Below, piece by piece: positions 7,326-11,081 of a stretch of DNA of 11,081 nt. The position numbers were made by a program, and so were the translations under genes. Within the stretch, counting starts at the first letter, position 1, and each line of letters begins with the position of its first letter. Origin of the DNA: an uncultured Chlamydiaceae bacterium (lineage in GTDB: Bacteria > Chlamydiota > Chlamydiia > Chlamydiales > Parachlamydiaceae). The stretch spans positions 1-11,081 of the forward strand of contig CAMFKA010000054.1 of assembly GCA_945957185.1 (NCBI GenBank), given 5' to 3'. The notes under the pieces are model-generated. The model ran no database searches. It was given only the letters and a program-made list of their open reading frames with translations, and was not told the origin of the DNA.

Positions 7326-8900
7326 CTATGTTGCGCTGACTGCGGGCTCCAATGGCTGTTGTGGAGCATCCACAACGGGCTGATCTTGGATTTGAGTGCC
7401 GACCATTTCGTTGTATTTCTTACCTAAAACAGTCACAGCGTAAATCCACAAACAGATCACGACCATTAAAATCGCGGCAATGTAAGGGGCGCATAATGAT
7501 AATGTGGAGAACATCATCAGGAGACCTGAGTGGATCAGTGATCCTCCGGACTTCCCTAAACGAGATCCCACGCCATCAATAGAAGCTTTCCCTTTGATAC
7601 GCTCTTCATGAGTCAATGGAACGAAAGCCATCTCTTTTGTCGCGTCGAAGACAGAATATTTTGCAGCCTTGCTCACGCAATTTTGGGCCGCCCCAAAGAA
7701 CACTGCAATCGCTAAAGGCGAGTACCCTGTTAATGCTAAGATGTAATCGGAAGCACCGTCTTGGAAGAACATGAATGTAAAGAACCCAACGCTAGTGGTG
7801 ACAAGCAACACAGGGGTCACCATCGCTGTCGTCGTCCAACCAAATCGTCCAATAATCTTAGCCATTACAACAGCGGTAGATGTAGAAATGATTCCCATCG
7901 CTACTGTCACCTTGGCATAGTATGACATGTATTGGTTTTTATCGGGATGCAATGCCCTCAGCTGATCTTTCCACACGACTTCGACTAAGTTGATCACCAA
8001 GTTGTAAGCGACAACTAAAATCGCAATGCATAGCAAATACTTGGAACGGGACAAGATTTTAAAGCTTTCACGTAAAGATAAACGCTCTTTTTTCTTGCGA
8101 GGCTTGTAAGCGGCGTGGACATCTTGATACGAATCGCCTGTGAATACATTTTTATTCAGCCAGTAGAATAGCGCGATAACGGTAACACCACTGACGATCA
8201 CAACAGACATAATCATATGAAGCGACTCTTCCCACATCAACTCCCGCTGACTGATAGAGAGCAGGTTAAATGTCTGGGAATCAACTACCAAAAACGACCC
8301 AACAAACATCCCTGAAATAATAGCAGCCAAGTTGGAACCGATAGAAAAAACGCTATAGAACCGTCGAGACTCCCCTACTTTGGTGACTTCGTTAGCAAAG
8401 CCCCAGAAAAGGACGTTCATCACAATGCTTCCCCACAATTCGGAAATGACATAAAAAGCAGAGAAAATCCAGTTTTTGTAGAGACCGACAAGCCATTTTG
8501 CGTTGGGGAATACCGATTGTAGCCATGCCGCCGATTCTACGGGTTCTAACGATGCGCGCATGGGGTGAAGCACATAAGCGAAAAGCGCAAAAAAGATTAA
8601 AAACCCGGAAACTAAAATATAAAAAACATTTTCTTGGCTGAATTTGTTCGATAAGAAGGTATAAATCCATGTGAACAAAACAGCCATTGGCAGCATGAAC
8701 CAAAGCTTAATAAAGGGGATGGCTTCCGCTCCTGAGGCAGTGATCACCATCGAGTCTTTTAATGTCTTCAGTGTGCTGTAGTTAAAGCATATAAGAAAAA
8801 GAATAAATGCTAGGGGTAGAAACTTCGCAAGCTCATGCCGATGAATCGGACACACGAACTCCCGAACTCTCACAAGAAACGAAATAAAACTCTTGCCCAT
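7326..8900 (-). CDS. Nucleotide transporter, NTT / ATP-ADP translocase family (downstream paralogue)
   Basis: This 524-residue inner-membrane protein of about 12 helices belongs to the TLC/NTT family, which exchanges or imports nucleotides from a host cell. Family landmarks are PIHRHELAKFLPL near the N-terminus (18-30), LKDSMVITASGAEAIPFIKLW (47-67), SELWGS (153-158), WGFANE (166-171), NLVEVVW (304-310), FDATKEMAFVPL (418-429) and LGKSGGSLIH (448-457). Four charged residues known to matter for plastid and bacterial ATP/ADP exchange have equivalents here: Lys48, Glu154, Glu307, Lys450. NTT paralogues differ in substrate (ATP/ADP, other NTPs, NAD), and I cannot tell which from motifs. A Shine-Dalgarno AAAGG lies eight bases before the ATG. 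The C-terminal tail is Pro/Gln-rich. It is 77 bp downstream of a second NTT gene. Confidence 0.95.
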   Translation of the reverse strand: MGKSFISFLVRVREFVCPIHRHELAKFLPLAFILFLICFNYSTLKTLKDSMVITASGAEAIPFIKLWFMLPMAVLFTWIYTFLSNKFSQENVFYILVSGFLIFFALFAYVLHPMRASLEPVESAAWLQSVFPNAKWLVGLYKNWIFSAFYVISELWGSIVMNVLFWGFANEVTKVGESRRFYSVFSIGSNLAAIISGMFVGSFLVVDSQTFNLLSISQRELMWEESLHMIMSVVIVSGVTVIALFYWLNKNVFTGDSYQDVHAAYKPRKKKERLSLRESFKILSRSKYLLCIAILVVAYNLVINLVEVVWKDQLRALHPDKNQYMSYYAKVTVAMGIISTSTAVVMAKIIGRFGWTTTAMVTPVLLVTTSVGFFTFMFFQDGASDYILALTGYSPLAIAVFFGAAQNCVSKAAKYSVFDATKEMAFVPLTHEERIKGKASIDGVGSRLGKSGGSLIHSGLLMMFSTLSLCAPYIAAILMVVICLWIYAVTVLGKKYNEMVGTQIQDQPVVDAPQQPLEPAVSAT

Positions 8901-8923
8901 TGAGTAAGCCTTTGTAGTAAAAC

Positions 8924-8952
8924 AGTTTAACAGATCATCTCAATCAAATCAA
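8924..8952 (-). promoter_or_regulatory. Possible internal promoter before the downstream NTT gene
   Basis: On the minus strand, TTGATT (8952-8947), a 17-bp spacer and TAAACT (8929-8924) lie about 24 bp before the ATG at 8900. If used, it would let the downstream transporter be expressed apart from the upstream one. The boxes are imperfect and AT-rich sequence often yields such matches. Confidence 0.35.
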
Positions 8953-8977
8953 TGAAATTCATCAAGCCTCACCCATT

Positions 8978-10564
8978 TTATTGTGCTGCTTGCTCGACAA
9001 AAACCGGTTGTTTTTCTTCATTGACTTCGATCGGATGGCTAACCGGCTGTGTCGTCATCGCATTAAATCGACGACCCAAACGACTAACCGCAACAATCCA
9101 TCCTCCAATCAAAGTAAAGAGAATTGCTCCAACATAAGGCGCGCTTGCGTTCAGCGTTGTCATTGCCATTAAGAGGGTCTGGTGAATCAACGATCCGCCT
9201 GATTTACCCATACGAGAGCAGATGCCATCGATAGCGGCTTTCCCTTTAATTTTGGATTCTTGAGAAAGCGGTACGAAAGCCATTTCTTTTGTTGCGTCAA
9301 AGACGCTATATTTGGCGCCGCGGCAAAGGACATTTTGGATCGTTCCAAAAAGCACGACCATAGCTAGAGAGCTGTTTTCGACCAAACCACCAAGTATAAG
9401 ATGGGGAGAGTCTTTTACAAATAGAAAGAAAAAGAATCCCAAGCTGGTCACAAAAAGAATCGCCGGAGTAATCATCGCGGTAAAAGTCCATCCAAAGCAA
9501 CGAATCGCGTTGCCGGAGATAAATAGAGCAGAAAATGTGGCCACAAAACCAATATATTTGGTGACGTGGTTCATGTACTGGTTAAAATCGGCCGAGTTAG
9601 GGTATAGCTCTCTGACTTCATTTTTCCAAAGTACTTCAACCAAGTTGATCACGACGTTATAAGAGAAAACAATCAGTGCTAACCAAACCAGATAACGCGA
9701 TTGAAATAGGAATGAGACGGTTTCACGCAGCGAAAATTTCTTTTTGTTTGCTTCTTCGGAAGGGTCTTCCAGAGGAACATCGGGGAGTAAACGGGGGTCT
9801 GACAGTACGGACACATGCATCCAACGAATAATACCCATCATGAAGATTCCCACAACGATGACGAGAGAAACAATTAATGTGACAGATTGCTCCCAAGCGT
9901 CAGCGCCAAAAGGCAAGTGACTCTGAAATGTTTTGAGTGTCAAATAATTAGAAGCCATAGCAGCGGCGATCCCGGAAATGTTTGTTCCAATCCCGAATAG
10001 CGCATAAAACCGTTTTGCTTCACTAAGCTTGGTGATAGAATTCGCAAATCCCCAAATCAACAAGGAAAAAATAATATTACTCCACAGCTCTGACATCACA
10101 TAAAAGCTGGTCACAACCCAATTACGGAGCATCGTGATCCACCATTTAAAACAGGCGGGTAGAGTTTCTTGTAGATAGTCTGCAAAGACTGTAGGGTGCA
10201 GCGCATCGCGATTTGGATAGAGTAGCAGTGTGAAAACAAGATAGTACAAAAGAAAGCCGGTAAGCATCGCGTAAACGACATTTTCAAGCCGTAGTCGATT
10301 CGACAGCCTCGAAAATAAATAGGTCATCAAAATGGCTCCGGGAAACATCCCCCACACTTTGATGAAAGGAATCACCTCTGCTCCCGATCCTTTAGCCGTG
10401 ACAACCAACGTGTCTTTAAGCGTTCGTAGGATATTGTAGTCGAAGGATACTAAAAAGAAGATCAGTAACATAGGCAAGAGTTTTTTCAACTCGTAATGAT
10501 GGACCGGCCATATGAATGACCTCCAACGGCTAAACTGAGGGGTCCCGGGTGCTTGATCTAACAT
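8978..10564 (-). CDS. Nucleotide transporter, NTT / ATP-ADP translocase family (Npt1-like, upstream paralogue)
   Basis: The 528-residue protein of about 12 membrane helices is the first gene of the NTT pair. Motifs: FIWPVHHYELKKLLPM (17-32), LRTLKDTLVVTAKGSGAEVIP (46-66), SELWSN (158-163), SEAKRFYALFGIGTNIS (181-197), NLVEVLWK (307-314), FDATKEMAFVPL (422-433) and MGKSGGSLIH (452-461). The GSGAE, RFYALFG and TKEMA stretches closely resemble what I recall of chlamydial Npt1, an ATP/ADP antiporter, so energy parasitism is the likeliest role. Substrate is still an inference. Lys50, Glu159, Glu310 and Lys454 correspond to residues known to be needed in the family. The ribosome site before the ATG is poor (AGG only), which fits coupling to the short ORF that overlaps the start. 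A strong promoter lies about 135 bp upstream. Confidence 0.95.
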   Translation of the reverse strand: MLDQAPGTPQFSRWRSFIWPVHHYELKKLLPMLLIFFLVSFDYNILRTLKDTLVVTAKGSGAEVIPFIKVWGMFPGAILMTYLFSRLSNRLRLENVVYAMLTGFLLYYLVFTLLLYPNRDALHPTVFADYLQETLPACFKWWITMLRNWVVTSFYVMSELWSNIIFSLLIWGFANSITKLSEAKRFYALFGIGTNISGIAAAMASNYLTLKTFQSHLPFGADAWEQSVTLIVSLVIVVGIFMMGIIRWMHVSVLSDPRLLPDVPLEDPSEEANKKKFSLRETVSFLFQSRYLVWLALIVFSYNVVINLVEVLWKNEVRELYPNSADFNQYMNHVTKYIGFVATFSALFISGNAIRCFGWTFTAMITPAILFVTSLGFFFFLFVKDSPHLILGGLVENSSLAMVVLFGTIQNVLCRGAKYSVFDATKEMAFVPLSQESKIKGKAAIDGICSRMGKSGGSLIHQTLLMAMTTLNASAPYVGAILFTLIGGWIVAVSRLGRRFNAMTTQPVSHPIEVNEEKQPVFVEQAAQ

Positions 10565-10656
10565 GTAAACCTATTTAAATACGTCATTTTGATGCGACAA
10601 CAGGCAAAAACACAACAGGGCGCCAAAAGAAAATGTGAACAAATTTTAAAATTCAT
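10558..10656 (-). CDS. Possible 32-residue Cys-rich leader peptide overlapping the NTT start
   Basis: On the minus strand an ATG at 10656, preceded by AAGGA three bases upstream, opens a 32-codon frame that ends with TAG at 10560-10558, so it overlaps the first seven bases of the NTT gene (ATG at 10564) in another frame. The peptide begins MNFKICSHFLLAPCC and holds six cysteines. It would start about 35 bases after the predicted transcription start. Position and overlap suggest a leader for translational coupling. Frames this short arise by chance, and the peptide matches no family I recognise. Confidence 0.3.
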   Translation of the reverse strand: MNFKICSHFLLAPCCVFACCRIKMTYLNRFTC

Positions 10657-10697
10657 AATTCCTTTTGAGAATCAAACAAAATTGGTTCTTGGCCGAC

Positions 10698-10726
10698 ATT
10701 ATACCCGAAAACCAGTCGATTTGCAA
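10698..10726 (-). promoter_or_regulatory. Strong sigma70-type promoter for the NTT genes
   Basis: On the minus strand, TTGCAA (10726-10721), a 17-bp spacer and a perfect TATAAT (10703-10698) form the best promoter in the window. Transcription would begin near 10690, giving a leader of roughly 125 bases before the NTT ATG at 10564. No riboswitch fold is recognised in the leader. Confidence 0.75.
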
Positions 10727-10805
10727 GGTCTTTTTTGGAATCGACCGACAAAAGATAGCGTTATGGAACAAATCACCGTTGAGCGAGTGAAGATCTCAAA
10801 AAACG

Positions 10806-10834
10806 TTGAAAATTGAGTTCTTTTAGAAGATAAT
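10806..10834 (+). promoter_or_regulatory. Sigma70-type promoter for queF
   Basis: TTGAAA (10806-10811), a 17-bp spacer and GATAAT (10829-10834) point to transcription starting near 10841, only about 22 bases before the queF ATG. That leaves no room for a preQ1 riboswitch. The promoter runs away from the NTT promoter, and the stretch 10727-10805 between them shows nothing else. Confidence 0.6.
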
Positions 10835-10862
10835 GTAACGAATTGAATAGGAGAACGATGCT

Positions 10863-11081
10863 ATGTCCTCAGAAAAAACAAATCCATTGGGCGAAAAAAC
10901 TGTCTACACCCAAACTTATTGCCCTGATTTGCTCTACCCGGTGCCTCGCTCTTTAGCGAGAGAAAAAACAGGAATTAAAGAGCCTCTCCCTTTTTCGGGC
11001 GTCGACATCTGGAATGGCTATGAAATCTCTTGGCTGGATCCAAAAGGAAAACCTGTCGTCGCCTTTGCTGAATTTCGTTTT
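10863..11081 (+). CDS. queF: NADPH-dependent 7-cyano-7-deazaguanine reductase, long form (partial, N-terminus)
   Basis: QueF reduces preQ0 to preQ1 in the synthesis of the tRNA wobble base queuosine. Only the first 73 residues are in the window and the frame is still open at its edge. The segment reads NPLGEKTVY (7-15), PVPRSLARE (26-34), LPFSGVDIW (42-50) and YEISWLDPKGKP (53-64). These align with the N-terminal domain of the E. coli-type two-domain enzyme (LGKSTDY, GVPRSLNRD, LPFHGTDIW, YELSWLNAKGLP from memory). The catalytic Cys lies beyond the window. AGGAGA at 10849-10854, eight bases before the ATG, fixes the start; an ATG at 10858 is in another frame. It is divergent from the NTT genes. 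Confidence 0.9.
   Translation, partial: MSSEKTNPLGEKTVYTQTYCPDLLYPVPRSLAREKTGIKEPLPFSGVDIWNGYEISWLDPKGKPVVAFAEFRF

Noticed and set aside
10589..10816. 75-codon open frame on the plus strand between the NTT gene and queF
   Set aside because: It runs across both predicted promoters, has no good ribosome site, and has a composition unlike a protein.

Overview
The window reads as a piece of a chlamydia-like (Chlamydiota, environmental 'Parachlamydiales'-type) genome. The main evidence is a tandem pair of full-length nucleotide transport proteins (NTT / ATP-ADP translocase family), one of which closely resembles what I remember of chlamydial Npt1. Such transporters mark obligate intracellular bacteria. 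Rickettsiales also carry them, so the assignment is an inference.

Layout: (1) 1-120, a long inverted repeat built on an 8-bp G-rich period. (2) 121-2007 (-), a heavy-metal P1B-type ATPase. (3) 2008-2127, a short divergent promoter region. (4) 2128-2928 (+), proC. (5) 2929-3114, three copies of a GC-rich palindrome between convergent genes. (6) 3115-3795 (-), a SAM-dependent methyltransferase. (7) 3994-5142 and 5123-6091 (+), two overlapping paralogous exported proteins that look like GH130-type five-bladed beta-propeller glycosidases or phosphorylases. (8) 6092-6389, a second and larger copy of the 8-bp-period inverted repeat, again between convergent genes. (9) 6390-7265 (-), an exported DUF6492-like glycosyltransferase. 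(10) 7326-8900 and 8978-10564 (-), two NTT transporters. (11) 10565-10862, a divergent promoter region with a good sigma70-type promoter on each strand and a possible 32-codon leader ORF overlapping the NTT start. (12) 10863-end (+), the start of a long-form queF.

How the genes may work together: the two NTTs are head-to-tail downstream of one strong promoter and probably import host nucleotides. The glycosyltransferase lies 60 bp beyond them on the same strand and could be co-transcribed. The two propeller proteins, the glycosyltransferase and perhaps the methyltransferase form a small cluster that looks directed at glycans outside the cytoplasm. That is the most interesting biological possibility here, but it rests on motif reading only. 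Both convergent gene pairs are separated by large inverted repeats, which may act as bidirectional terminators or may be repeat elements that settle at gene ends.
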